DNA from: Xenopus tropicalis
Taxonomy: Eukaryota; Chordata; Amphibia; Anura; Pipidae
Reading direction: 5' to 3'
Assembly: GCF_000004195.4 (NCBI RefSeq)
Contig: NC_030678.2
Location: 156,343,547 to 156,407,546 of the forward strand
Length of the DNA: 64,000 nt
This document shows, piece after piece, positions 21,001 to 28,794 of this stretch. A program made the position numbers and the translations under genes. The first letter of the stretch is position 1. Each line of letters begins with the position of its first letter. The notes beneath the pieces are model-generated. The model ran no database searches. It worked only from the letters and a program-made list of their open reading frames with translations, and was not told where the DNA came from.

Positions 21001-23196
21001 ACTCTACCATTTAAAATGTTATTCTTGAACCAATAAATGTATTATTTTTTTTTTTTTTAGTACTATTCAGGTGTAGGGGGGATATCACCCCAACTTGTGA
21101 CTGACGTTTATCAGAACACAGGTCACATGGCTGTGGCATCCTGGGAAATGAAGAATATGGCTAGCCCCATGTGAAATTTAAAAATGTATTATAAAAAAAT
21201 CTGTTTTTGAAAAATGGATTACAATGCAGGATTCTGCTGGAGAAGCTCTATTAACTGATGGGTTTTGAAAAAAACAAAACAAAACATGTTTTTCCCTGAC
21301 TTAAGGTAAATTCCACCCCAATAAACTGACTGACTTATTGGCAGATCATTTATTTTAACAATTTATATGAACTGCTTATTATAGAGTAATAGCAGCTGTG
21401 TTTATATTGGGATCTGTTTACTGAATTGTGTGAGTATCTTCTACATTCCAGCAGTGAAATGACTGGTTATTGGGCCCCACAGCAACATCATTGGGCCCCT
21501 ACGCGTATGCAAGTTGCATAACTTATGCAAAAACGTATGTTACTTTCAAAGGATTTAGAAACTTACAAGTAAACTCCACTGACTGCCATTAATGGAGAAG
21601 GGAAGGTAACAACTAAATAAGCTTTATCAGAAAGGTCTATGTAAATACAGCTATAAACACTCACAGTAATGCTGCACTGAGTCCTCTATCAAAAGAAACA
21701 CAGGATTTCTTGTCTCTTTTTTTGTAAACATGTTCCAGTGTCTGACTTCCTCTCTCAGAAACAGCCTTAAATCCCAGGGCCAGAGTCTGCGCAGTTCTCT
21801 CCTCTCTCCTGCTCCCCCCTCCCACCAGAACGCTAAGAACTCCCTCCCCCCTCCCTTAGGAATGTGTGATCTCAGCTATAATGGCTAGAGACTGCAGGAA
21901 GGAAGCAACTTAAAATGGCAGCTGCTATCTTAAGCAAGCAGAGAAAGTTTCTAAAGCTGTTTACTCATGTATATTTATGCAGAATATATTTTTCTAGGTG
22001 GCACTATTGTGGCAAATCTATTGGCAGTAAGGGCCCTCGGACACAGGGAGATTAGTCGCCCGTGGCAAAACTCCCTGTTCGCGGGCGACTAATCTCCCCG
22101 AGTTGCCTTCCCCTGCCATCCCATCGTCGACAATGTAAGTCGCCGGTGGGATGGCAGACACGGCGGGGCGATTTGTGCGAAATCGCGCCGCCACGTCTGC
22201 CATCCCGCCGGCGACTTTCATGTTCGCCGGTGGGATGGCAGGGGAAGGCAACTCGGGGAGATTAGTCGCCCGCGAACAGGGAGTTTTGCCGCGGGCGACT
22301 AATCTCCCCGTGTGCCAGAGCCCTAAAATGACAAAATGACTTTCCTTCTCCTTTCAAAGACTGACTGACTTATTTCATTATTTTTACTATTTTTGTGAAC
22401 TACTACTGTCTAGTTATTGGGCCCCACAGCTCATTGGGCCCTAAACTCACGCAATGTATGTATGTATGCAAAAACGTATGTAAGTTCCATATCAAGCAAT
22501 GACAGCGCAGCGCAGAGCAGGGGCAGGAACTGACCATATATTAACACATTACTCAATGGAATTCTTTATATAAACTGCTTATTATAGTGTAACATCAGCT
22601 TTTTATATTGCACACACAAGGGGCATGGCCAGAATTTTGGTATGCCACACTTGTGTTCATGGGGGCCCCCATATAAATAACTTGTGCAGGTACCCAAAGT
22701 TTCTGATGGTGGCCCTGGACAGTGATAGCAATTGGAGTGAATGTACCGCTAAATAAATATTTTATTTTTAAAATTTTTAATTTTATTATATTATATTAAA
22801 TGGGCAGCTCTTGTTTAACTACTTCAACAGCGGTTCGTTGGAAGTTTTAGTTACACAACAGATAGAGAACCTGTGGAAAGACATGAGGATTCACAACAAC
22901 AGTCTAATGTTATGGCAATTTTATCTCCCTTGCAGAAAATCCGAAACTTGACGAAGGGAGAGGGTTCTGGAAGCACAGATTCCCTCCGCTCCACTCCACC
23001 AGCCTCTCCTGAGCGGAAGCAGTCACCGTGCTTTGAGAAGGAGCTGGAAATGCCCCCTGTCAGTGATGCCATTCGTACAGCAGAGGGCAGCAACACAGCA
23101 GACAACCGCTACAGCGAGTACACAGAGGAACTGGCAAAGGCTGAGCCCTCTGTTGTCAGCCTGGAGTTTGGTGTTGCCAAAATGACTTTCAGTTAG
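3034..23196 (+). CDS. mtmr6: Myotubularin-related protein 6, phosphoinositide 3-phosphatase (14 coding exons)
   Basis: The product removes the 3-phosphate of PI3P and PI(3,5)P2 on endosomal membranes; in mammals it works with the inactive partner MTMR9. I joined 14 exons (3034-3057, 7178-7294, 7445-7607, 8787-8944, 10345-10473, 11749-11883, 13157-13289, 14327-14436, 14784-14909, 16951-17000, 17771-17971, 18394-18528, 19674-19800, 22936-23196), all with AG/GT borders and matching phases: 1869 nt, 622 aa plus stop (human MTMR6 is 621 aa). Domain order is PH-GRAM (~1-101), myotubularin phosphatase (~124-499) with P-loop [11 protein letters not shown] (Cys336, Arg342), and a C-terminal coiled coil (~510-550). 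The start has MEHIRTTK and a good Kozak context (G at -3, G at +4). Residues match MTMR6 better than MTMR7 or MTMR8, and the neighbour amer2 supports this. No broken exon was seen. Confidence 0.96.
3671..4100 (-). mobile_element. TTAA-flanked MITE (family with an interrupted copy at 7668-8502), intron 1
   Basis: Starts at TTAAAGGGGAACC and contains landmarks (ttgttaaagagcccc, ataacccacaatgcattg, cagatcagcaggggaacagg) that recur in reverse complement at 7668-8502. The far end near 4100 is not clear. TTAA at the end suggests a piggyBac-type or T2 MITE. Confidence 0.55.
4303..4456. repeat. 27-29-bp tandem repeat, five copies
   Basis: Five tandem units of 'ccaaactggagacacactgc' plus a spacer 'acagtgcaa' or 'acagtca', in two alternating spacer types. 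Open frames in all directions across it are artefacts of the period. Confidence 0.85.
4457..5627. other. Intron 1 of mtmr6, unassigned
   Basis: No gene is seen. The part 4660-5010 (ggcgcatttatttacctaga, ..., gacataaatgagcc) has ends resembling the 'aaatgcgcc' MITE type, with a possible inverted terminal similarity (cgcatttatttacctaga / agacataaatgagcc), but I could not define termini. Confidence 0.3.
5631..5948. mobile_element. Harbinger-like foldback MITE, complete, TTA target duplication
   Basis: A near-complete palindrome: the ends gggctctggcacacggg and tgtgtgccagagccc are inverted, and inside 'gccatcccacctgcgaaaat' and related blocks are mirrored around ~5790. Flanked by TTA on both sides (5628-5630 and 5949-5951), as expected for PIF/Harbinger (TWA target). 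Related copies lie at 20.1, 20.4, 22.0, 27.0 and 32.6 kb. Confidence 0.8.
5952..6262. mobile_element. 'cccatacac' palindromic MITE, degenerate copy
   Basis: Begins 'gctgcccatacac' and ends near 'ctgcccatctatggcc', the termini of a family whose better copies are at 16.4 and 30.9 kb. It directly abuts the foldback MITE. Confidence 0.5.
6425..6832. mobile_element. TTAA-flanked palindromic MITE (T2-like), complete
   Basis: Inverted ends TTAAAGGAGAAAGAAAGGC and GCCTTTCCTTCTCCTTTAA, then mirrored 'cacttgggggtgcc' and 'ggctggtgctgtt' blocks, around a centre with gcgcatgcgcagtagagtga. A second copy is at 38818-39241. Confidence 0.8.
7045..7128 (-). repeat. Fragment of 'caggcctggactg' hAT-like MITE
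   Basis: Contains 'ttctggcaaatgccagaggg' and 'taagatgccatagacagtca' in the order of the complete 156-bp copy at 55085-55240, reversed. Truncated. Confidence 0.6.
7178..7294 (+). CDS. mtmr6: mtmr6 exon 2
   Basis: Codes residues 9-47 ([10 protein letters not shown] to QQREIW) of the PH-GRAM domain, with the GRAM-like '[14 protein letters not shown]' strand. Acceptor ttattag, donor gtaagt, phase 0 to 0. Confidence 0.95.
7445..7607 (+). CDS. mtmr6: mtmr6 exon 3
   Basis: Codes residues 48-101 plus the first base of codon 102 ([12 protein letters not shown] to LLQLSKP), completing the PH-GRAM domain. Acceptor gcattag, donor gtaagt. Intron 2 before it is only 150 bp. Confidence 0.95.
7668..8502 (+). 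mobile_element. TTAA-type MITE interrupted by another MITE, intron 3
   Basis: Reverse-complement relative of 3671-4100: it shares cctgttcccctgctgatctg, caatgcattgtgggttatg and, after the insertion, tgtggggctctttaacaaa, ending in tctcctttaa (TTAA 8499-8502). It is split by the MITE at ~8111-8427. Confidence 0.65.
8111..8427 (-). mobile_element. 'caggtatgggatc..ttatcc' MITE nested in the preceding element
   Basis: Left end ggtataggacccgttatcc, right end ggataagagatcccataccc. The interior matches 18569-18897 (cttgatcccaactaagat in the other orientation, taatgttttattg). The uninterrupted target is present at ~3720-3745. Confidence 0.7.
8787..8944 (+). CDS. mtmr6: mtmr6 exon 4
   Basis: Codes residues 102-154 ([13 protein letters not shown] to LSDVNRDYK): the linker and the start of the myotubularin domain, with the family signature '[20 protein letters not shown]'. 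Acceptor cgcttag, donor gtgagc. Confidence 0.95.
8945..10344. other. mtmr6 intron 4
   Basis: Holds a hammerhead-like or pLTR-like motif at 9405-9432 (listed separately) and a partly repeated phrase 'gctgtaggctatggcttctcagtttctc' near 9095 and 9705, so two diverged copies of one repeat are likely. No coding sequence. Confidence 0.4.
9405..9432 (+). ncRNA. Hammerhead-like motif, degenerate (TTGAGAA - hairpin - GAAAC)
   Basis: After TTGAGAA, the stem AGGCC/GGCCT closes a TGTA loop and is followed by GAAAC. The CUGANGA box is imperfect (UUGAGAA), so activity is unlikely. It shares its architecture with the pLTR motifs at 12590-12622 and 13013-13046. Confidence 0.3.
10345..10473 (+). CDS. mtmr6: mtmr6 exon 5
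   Basis: Codes residues 155-197 ([12 protein letters not shown] to LSYYHQAKK), including '[18 protein letters not shown]' typical of myotubularins. Acceptor tttgtag, donor gtattt. Confidence 0.95.
10593..10765 (+). repeat. Truncated 'ggtatgggat..ttatcc' MITE
   Basis: Contains taaggtatgggatatgttat, cagaaagctccgaattat and cttgatcccaactaagat in the order of 18569-18897, but ends early. Confidence 0.65.
11366..11545. repeat. Short element with ~30-bp inverted ends, intron 5
   Basis: aatgtttacagggtaaccc at ~11379 and gggttaccctgtaaacatt at ~11514 are inverted. Between them lies ggtgatacctttattggct, a phrase common in frog repeats. Confidence 0.55.
11749..11883 (+). CDS. mtmr6: mtmr6 exon 6
   Basis: Codes residues 198-242 ([13 protein letters not shown] to [10 protein letters not shown]) of the phosphatase domain. 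Acceptor ttcctag, donor gtactt, phase 0 at both ends. Confidence 0.95.
12590..12622 (-). ncRNA. Hammerhead-ribozyme-like motif in 3' pLTR of the Penelope-like relic
   Basis: On the minus strand CTGAAGA (12622-12616, fits CUGANGA) is followed by a 7-bp hairpin with a GGAT loop and by GAAAC (12596-12592) and GTC. TGAAGA before and TCTTCA after can form stem I. One unpaired A follows the first box. Penelope-like pLTRs are known to carry hammerhead motifs with a minimal helix III. Catalysis is not shown. Confidence 0.5.
13013..13049 (+). ncRNA. Hammerhead-ribozyme-like motif in the inverted 5' pLTR
   Basis: Same motif as at 12590-12622 but on the + strand: CTGAAGA 13013-13019, hairpin GCTGCTC-GGAT-GAGTAGT, GAAAC 13039-13043, then GTCTTCA. 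Being inverted, it is antisense to the coding strand of the relic. Confidence 0.5.
13157..13289 (+). CDS. mtmr6: mtmr6 exon 7
   Basis: Codes residues 243-286 plus one base ([15 protein letters not shown] to SSLQKLLE), including the conserved '[10 protein letters not shown]' and 'GIENIHVMR' blocks. Acceptor ttttag, donor gtgagt. Confidence 0.95.
13590..13950. repeat. Degenerate ~60-bp tandem repeat, intron 7
   Basis: Phrases such as 'acacatggcaggataaactcagtggcaac' recur about every 60 bp in diverged form (ggtaggataaatgcagtggc, tgacagtataaatacattgg, tggaaggataaataaagtcc, tggaagtataaaaactggtg). The 121-codon minus-strand ORF over it is a by-product. Confidence 0.6.
14327..14436 (+). CDS. mtmr6: mtmr6 exon 8
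   Basis: Codes residues 287-323 ([15 protein letters not shown] to ASVCLAK) of the phosphatase domain, with '[10 protein letters not shown]'. Acceptor ttttag, donor gtatgt. Confidence 0.95.
14784..14909 (+). CDS. mtmr6: mtmr6 exon 9, catalytic P-loop
   Basis: Codes residues 324-365 and holds the CX5R active site: Cys336 is the TGT at 14820-14822 and Arg342 the CGC at 14838-14840, within [18 protein letters not shown]. All catalytic residues are intact, so this is an active-type, not a dead, myotubularin. Donor gtaagt after the ATG of 'KGFM'. Confidence 0.97.
15870..16018 (+). mobile_element. 'cagtccgggcctg' hAT-like MITE
   Basis: Contains tcagactgggattcaagtac, acacagaggcccaaacagcc, gactgtctatagcatcttac and ends ttgccagtccgggcctgg, collinear with 55085-55240. 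Confidence 0.7.
16404..16735. mobile_element. 'aaggtggccgtacacgggcc' palindromic MITE
   Basis: The left end aaggtggccgtacacgggcc is followed within 80 bp by its mirror ggcccgtgtatgggc. The right part has gaaggtcgccaagttagcgg then atcttagcgtggcc. Family members lie at 5952, 30934, 32860, 45300 and 49254. Confidence 0.65.
16951..17000 (+). CDS. mtmr6: mtmr6 exon 10
   Basis: Short 50-nt exon coding '[16 protein letters not shown]' and two bases of codon 382. Acceptor ttttgcag, donor gtaaaa (weak at +5/+6). Confidence 0.94.
17771..17971 (+). CDS. mtmr6: mtmr6 exon 11
   Basis: Codes residues 382-448 and two bases ([16 protein letters not shown] to CQKEREEL), the end of the core phosphatase fold, with '[16 protein letters not shown]' and '[15 protein letters not shown]'. 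Acceptor ggcag, donor gtgggg. The frame stays open briefly into intron 11, which explains the longer ORF there. Confidence 0.95.
18394..18528 (+). CDS. mtmr6: mtmr6 exon 12
   Basis: Codes residues 449-493 and two bases ([13 protein letters not shown] to NTIHFSF). Acceptor ctctag, donor gtgagt. Phase 2 into the next exon gives Lys494. Confidence 0.94.
18569..18897. mobile_element. 'caggtatgggatctgttatcc' MITE, complete
   Basis: Inverted termini caggtatgggatctgttatc and gataatgggtcctatacctg. This is the best copy of the family in the window, in intron 12. Partial copies are at 8.1, 10.6, 30.5 and 50.3 kb. Confidence 0.8.
19281..19360 (+). repeat. Truncated 'cagtccgggcctg' hAT-like MITE
   Basis: Contains ggacagggattcaaaaaaga and acacagaggcccaaacagcc, then stops at the 'ccactaaatattgg' position. 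Only the left half remains. Confidence 0.6.
19674..19800 (+). CDS. mtmr6: mtmr6 exon 13
   Basis: Codes residues 494-536 ([19 protein letters not shown] to ELKQLKI): the end of the myotubularin domain and the first part of the coiled coil, rich in Glu, Lys and Leu. Acceptor gagcag, donor gtaagt. Confidence 0.95.
20145..20332. repeat. Rearranged part of a Harbinger-like foldback MITE
   Basis: Shares gggatggcatacgcggc, aaatcgc and the end tctccctgtgtgccccagcc with the copy at 5631-5948, but lacks the left terminus. It lies in intron 13, 35 bp from the next copy. Confidence 0.65.
20367..20680. mobile_element. Harbinger-like foldback MITE, nearly complete
   Basis: Ends ggggctgaggcacacaggg and tccctgtctgccacagccc; mirrored gccatcccac and gggatggcat blocks on both sides of a centre near 20525. 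Confidence 0.75.
20823..22717. mobile_element. Non-autonomous hAT element with exact 8-bp target duplication, intron 13
   Basis: Flanked by GACAGTGA at 20815-20822 and 22718-22725. Ends caggccaccattggg and tctgatggtggccctg are imperfect inverted repeats, related to the element at 43067-44179. The inside has two diverged 'gttattgggccccacagc' segments (21470 and 22415), no transposase, and a nested foldback MITE at 22031-22323. It makes up most of the largest mtmr6 intron. Confidence 0.8.
22031..22323. mobile_element. Harbinger-like foldback MITE, complete, TAA target duplication
   Basis: Ends gggccctcggacacaggga and cccgtgtgccagagccc; TAA at 22028-22030 and 22324-22326. It is nested inside the hAT element at 20823-22717, and so is younger. 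It is an almost perfect 290-bp palindrome. Confidence 0.85.
22936..23196 (+). CDS. mtmr6: mtmr6 exon 14 (last coding exon)
   Basis: Codes residues 537-622 ([10 protein letters not shown] to GVAKMTFS) and the TAG at 23194-23196, followed directly by an in-frame TAA. It contains a Ser/Pro-rich linker and the conserved tail '[16 protein letters not shown]'. The acceptor cttgcag fixes the start; the open frame upstream from 22873 is intron. Confidence 0.95.
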   Translation, partial: KIRNLTKGEGSGSTDSLRSTPPASPERKQSPCFEKELEMPPVSDAIRTAEGSNTADNRYSEYTEELAKAEPSVVSLEFGVAKMTFS

Positions 23197-24996
23197 TAAT
23201 CTGGATTTCCTGGACAATCTGCTGTGTGATTATCAGCTTTCAGAGGGCCCTGGTCTGTAGCTCACAAAACAATGAACGGATAATGGGACACTTCATTACA
23301 GGTTTTGGGATCAAGCATAGATTAGCCATGTTGAGCTGGCCAGGATTGTTTCGCCAGCTACACTGAAACCTTGGGGTTTGAAATAATCACGTGTATTGGG
23401 AACCCTCCAGGCTTAGAAAAATGGTTGGAAAACTTGGGCTGCAGAGGTTGCTAGGAGTCACTATTAAGCAGCAAATAGACTCTGAGATAAAGGTCCATGA
23501 CCTGGTATTCATTACATACAAATAATCATTTTTCACAAGGCAGAAGGGAATTTACCCAGGGGCTGTCAGGATCAGAGGAGCCCTTTGGCGTAACATTTTA
23601 CATAAAAAAGCAAAAGTCATATTGTGTTGTATAACAATTATTAGATAAGTTAATTATATACGTTAGAAATGTGCATCTTGCAGCTCCCAGCATCCCTTTG
23701 ACAGCCAACCACTGTAACCTGCCCTTTTAAGGAGGGGGCCCCCAGCATTCCTGCATTGCTTGGTGAGGGCCTGCTTCTCTTTCTATGGGCCTGGACATTG
23801 TATGGATAAGAACTTACACATCAATCCAGACTTGTACTAAACTCACAGTCACCTTGCTAATTCCGTATGCTGACCCTTCCATGATACAGGTATGTACCTG
23901 CCTCATAGGCCTCCCAAGGGTTGAACTCAGTCCAGTCCTGTACCTCTTTGCATATATTACTATTCATAGTGTATTGTAAATGTGTCTGGGATTCATTTCC
24001 AATGTACTAATCTTATATGTATAAACCAGGTATAACTAACCTGTTTGCACTAAGCTACAAAGGCTAATATAGAGTAGCACGAGGGCATACTCGTCAATTC
24101 AGTTGTACTAATCAATCGTGGGTCTGTCCACGCTGATACCACCATGATTGTTGGCTTGCAAAGGGAATTTTTTGCACTACTTGAAATCCCCAGGATATAC
24201 TTGAGCACAGCTGGCAGACAGTGATGGTCTTTTCTATTTAGGACCAGTAAGGGAATGTATATTAGATACACAAAGATGCTGCTATCATTTGGCAAGGTCT
24301 AAGAGAAATAGGCCAAACCAGTAGCAAAATTCTCATTATTTCAAGAATTGTCTGAGTTTACTGCATGAAACCCCCCCCCCCCTTTTTTTTTTTTCACCCC
24401 TTTAGCATTTTCAAAGATACAACTCACAGCACCCTGGCATCCTTATACCATTTAGGGAAGATAGAAATTACAGTACAACTAGAGGGCCACTGCTTTATAA
24501 GGTCTTCAATTAGTTTAGCTGGTCTTCCCCAAGAAAATGCTTCTAATAGGATAAGAAGTGCCAATCACACCATCTGTTGAACCGTATCGCAGCTGGTAAT
24601 CTGGGTGTAAATCTCTATGAGCCGTCAGTGGCAGGCAAAAGAGAAGAATGGACCCAAAGGAACCCATATTGCCTGAAACTATTGATGCATCTGTTGCCTA
24701 TATATCCATATGGAGCAGGTTGGCCAGATAAAGCACCCCCCACCCAGAGCATTGGTATCTGTAAGGATTGTATTGCCATTTTAATAAAAATTATATGTTG
24801 TGAAGCTGATAAAAAAAAAAAGGTCAGTTTACTAATCCACCTCTTTGTTTATGAAGGAAGATAAAAACGGCAGTTAAGTAAATTACCTTCCTTATTAAAC
24901 CCCCTGTGAAACACTACTCCTTACCTGTAAGTCTGAGACTGCTATGGAGAGAAAGGGACTCCTTGATACAGAGATCATTACATCTATATAAATAAA
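23197..24996 (+). other. mtmr6 3'UTR and downstream flank, end not fixed
   Basis: After the stop codon no coding sequence is seen. AATAAA hexamers stand at 24783-24788, 24991-24996 and 26072-26077; any could end the transcript, and I cannot choose between them. Homopolymer runs (C then T) lie at 24369-24394. Confidence 0.4.
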
Positions 24997-25326
24997 GACC
25001 TTGATTTCAGGGGCTGAGATTGGGATGGAGTGAGAAATATAGATATTTTCATTAGGCAGAAAACATCAGCTTTAAATTCTGCTTGCCTTTACTGTCTTAT
25101 TAGAAATTGTTTGTGCTCTATCCTGCAGCCAGCAGGCACACAGGCAGGGGTTGCTTCTGTGTGTGTCAGTGTGTGCCTCTGTTACAGTGCTCTATAATAC
25201 ACAGTTTTTATGTGTGTTTTGCCAAAGGCATGAGCAGCCTAGTGTGACTACTCATCCCCAGTGTCTGAAAGTGTTCAGAATACACATTATTCCATATCAG
25301 TGAAGGCAAACAGACGGGCTCCTGAT

Positions 25327-25732
25327 TTAAAGGAAACATAAAATCACTGTGGGGGATGCTGGTTTGTTGTGCTCCCCCATGATTCTAATCACTAATGACT
25401 TGCCATGGGCCAGCACTTTGCTTCTTTCAAATGTGCACTGGTCTGGGGGGATTCTGTACCACCACCATATTGTTCCAAAAACTCAGGCCAATTTAGCCTG
25501 GGACATGCACAGAGAATGCAGAAATATTCTCAAAAATATCTATACCGTGCATGTGCCCCTCCAGAAGGGTACATGGGATACTTATGAGCGTGGAACAAGA
25601 TGGCTGCAGTGTGGTGTGCACAAAGGTGCAACGGGCCTGTGCATTTTTAAGGAGAACAGCACTAGTTTAGGGGAAGGAGATTAGTAGACAGAATCACTGG
25701 GGGAGCCATACAAGCTTGCCCCTTCTCCTTTA
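25327..25732. mobile_element. TTAA-flanked MITE (T2-like)
   Basis: Ends TTAAAGGAAACATAAAATCA and CCCCTTCTCCTTTAA with TTAA at both termini, and mirrored 'aatcactg' subterminal parts. The 111-codon ORF inside has no domain. Confidence 0.65.
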
Positions 25733-26160
25733 AACTACACCTAATAATAAGCTTGTGTTTATAATGACTATTGGGATACATAGTCCACTGGTTGTTGGTC
25801 CAAATGTACTGAATCCTTGTGCCTCTGTAAAATAACAGAAGAATACTGCATCATTTGTATGTTTACAAAATCTAATATAGGGTACGTTCCGTTTATTTTT
25901 TAATAGAATATCAGTTTAACGAAGAATTGTAGAAATATATGGAATTCATGTGTCAGTCTGCTCATTTGTCATGAAAGCAACTTGAAATATTTTTGTTCAA
26001 CAATGGATATTTAGGTGCTTCTTTTAACCACTGGGGCACCAAAAATACAACTGTATGAAAGCAATCCATTAAATAAAGACCTTGGGATTGTGTCTGAAGG
26101 ATTAACCTTTCTTTATACTCTATTGAATCTCTTTATACTTTTACTGTATCTCTCAGAAAA
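25733..26160. other. Intergenic, nothing recognised apart from an AATAAA at 26072
   Basis: AT-rich unique-looking DNA; it could still be distal mtmr6 3'UTR if the last polyadenylation hexamer is used. Confidence 0.3.
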
Positions 26161-26169
26161 GAACCTTTA

Positions 26170-26395
26170 GGCTGATGTCCCACAGAGAGGTTGAGTCGCC
26201 CATGATAGATCTTTGCTATTGTGGGCGACTAACTTCTCCTATTGTTGGCGGTGGAAACCCCTTTGCATGGCTTTGGTAATCCAAAGTCGAGCAAAGACTT
26301 CGCAAAAAGAAGCAATGCAAATGGCTTTCCACCAGCGACTCCTATTGTTGCCAGTGGAAAGCCTTTTTGGAGCCGCTTCGGAGGCCGTTCCCAGA
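26170..26395. repeat. Second foldback MITE type ('gtcccacagagaggttgagtc')
   Basis: Starts ggctgatgtcccacagagag. Has inverted gagtcgccc / gggcgact and repeated 'cctattgttggcggtggaaa' / 'cctattgttgccagtggaaa' blocks. Relative of the Harbinger-like family, with an unclear right end. Confidence 0.5.
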
Positions 26396-26990
26396 TGCCA
26401 GTAAATAATCTGTTCTGTAGCTGTTTTGGGTGGATTCCTCTTAATTATATTATATTTAGAACAAGTTACACATTCAGTTCTCTATTGTGAATCTCCACCA
26501 GGTCACCGAAGGATAAGTAAGGTTCATGCTTCTGTATGGAAAGCATTCTACATAACATTTGTTCATAGGTTTCTGAAATTGTTTGCCTGAATTAGAAAAT
26601 AACATTGGAGGAAAATGGGATTAAATATTTGGAATCGACAAAGAAATCTTCCATATGATCTGTTGTTTTGGAAAGTGTTGGTAAATAAGGGAATCATGCT
26701 GCCCACAGGCCAGAGATAAAATGTATGTAAATGAATGCTGACTTCACGTGCCCGTCACATAGGAACGTTACTGTTCTGAGATGTTTCTTACAACAGAACT
26801 ATTGTTCCTAGAAGAGTTGGTTTGAGAACAGCAGAGAGAGCCTTGAGAATATTCAAATGTCCTTATGGGAATGAAGTAGTACTATGCATCCTATTAGGGT
26901 GCCACTGTGAGAAGAGCATGCTTAGGTCAGCAGTTTGTGGGGCACTATTGTCCCCCGGCTGGTTTGGTTTTTCATACTCCCTACGGCTAA

Positions 26991-27147
26991 GGGCTCTGGC
27001 ACACAGGAAGATTAGTCGCGACAAATCTCCCTTGTTGCGGGCGACTAATGTCCCCAAACTGCCATCCCACCCGTGAAAATGTAAATTGCCGGTGGGATGG
27101 CATGCGCGGAAAATGCGGAAGTTGCCTTGAGAGGAAACATCTGCGAT
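26991..27147. repeat. 5' half of a Harbinger-like foldback MITE
   Basis: Starts with the terminus gggctctggcacacaggaa after TAA, and runs to 'gaggaaacatctgcgat' where the mirror half is missing. Confidence 0.7.
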
Positions 27148-27226
27148 GCAGTAAAAATGTGGGTACAGGTGCAGGTTGTAAGGATTGGTCCCATGCAGGG
27201 CTCTAGTACTATGTGTGAATGTACTG

Positions 27227-27352
27227 ACCAGGTCTGGCCTGGGAGGCAAAATAGGCCCAAACAGCCTCCTTCCAGTCCACTAGTGACTGTGTATGGCATC
27301 TTACAGCAGAACCTCTCGTTGCCAGAAGCCACAGCTTGCCAGTCTGGGCCTG
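27227..27352 (+). repeat. 'cagtctgggcctg' hAT-like MITE, shortened
   Basis: Holds ggcccaaacagcc, gactgtgtatggcatcttac, gaagccacagcttgccag and tctgggcctg in the family order. Confidence 0.6.
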
Positions 27353-27559
27353 CTTCTGACCTATATTGGGAAGGTTTTTCACCATAAACTGAGGGTAGAG
27401 CCAGCGCCGGACCAGATCCAATCCCCCTGGAGCGCTCCTGCAATTTGCCGTCTCCCTATAGAGGGGGTCGGAGGGCATCTGCGGGGGGCCATTGAGGGGT
27501 GCAGGGGTCCCTGATGCAGAAGCCCCGCTGGGCCCTGCACCCCCCAGTCTGACCCTGGG

Positions 27560-28785
27560 TGGAGCTTATTGCAAGAGCCTGACAACCATGCTCACTCCCT
27601 TCCAGCATCATTTCTATTCCATAATAAACTATTTCCATAGTGGGATCCAATAAGCACAACAACTAACCTAATAAAGCTCCTTACCCCATAATAAGAGGAT
27701 ATGTTTAATTCAATTTTAGCCAATTAAATGAAAGAAAGAGCAGTGAACCTGAAAATCCTCTTAATAGGTACAGTACTCACTGTATCCAGGCTCATCTGTG
27801 AAATCGCAGGCTTTTGTGTCCCCAATGAAGCTGTCACACCAGCAGAGGCTCAGCTAGACACCCCCCTGCCTACAATTCCCTTTGTACATTAATATGTGTC
27901 ATTTTTAACATCACTGTTTCTAAAAAGCTTCCTCCAGGGATAATATTTAACTTTAAAAAGGGCTGTTTTCAGATCACTTATACTTACTTGAGTTTATATA
28001 AAAAAAAGTCTGTTCATTAATTGCTTTTAGCAGCTTCACCAAAGAGCTCATTTTAATAATGGATGGAAAAATTACTCTTTTTCTGAAAGTAAGTACTTTC
28101 TGTCATTTTGTGCTGCCATTGACTGGGGCCCCATAATGCAACAGCTGTTTGCAGTGGGCAAGTACAAAATCAGCACAGGAATAATACTCATGTCACTGGT
28201 AGGATGCATAGGCAAATTGTCAATGAGGCCCCCAAACCTGCTTGGCACCTTAAAAAATAAGCCTAAAACTCGCCCTGTTCCTGCACTGCTCTAGAAGTCT
28301 TGACATCAGGAAATCTTCTTTCATTCCTGCAAGCTCCGGTTCTGCTGTAATCTGCTGTGCTCTGATTGGACCTTTCTTCTTGTGGCTTCTCCATTCAGAG
28401 CACAGCTCTCTTCACAGACAGTGAAATTGACCAATGAAGGCACAGATGTAGGCGGGGCTGGGGAGATATTACAGACGGAAGGCCCTGCAGAAATGAAGCC
28501 TGATAAGGATCTACTGGCTGTAACTGTACCTCAGGAACTCTGAACTTTGGCTGCACATTTCATCCCACTCCCACAGGTACAACACTTTATATGTTCTACA
28601 GGCTGAATCACTAGCTGAACTATTTCCCCCTGAAAAAAAAAGCTAATTGTGTCTTTATATTTTTTTGTTGTTTTTTTGCACTTATTTTTTCTCTTACTTT
28701 TGTAAGTGTTTTCATTTCTAGTCAGTTATAGTGTAGCCCTCATGAGACTGCATAGCTGGGAAACAAACCAGTGCTGTGTATCAGT
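27560..28785. other. Intergenic, nothing recognised
   Basis: No ORF with a family signature. A GC-richer part near 28300-28500 (ctgtgctctgattggacc, ttgaccaatgaaggcac) looks like the inside of an old repeat. Confidence 0.3.
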
Positions 28786-28794
28786 GCCAGTGCC

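Noticed and set aside
22873..22935. Upstream open frame of the last mtmr6 exon
   Set aside because: The cttgcag acceptor at 22929-22935 and the phase from exon 13 place this stretch in the intron.
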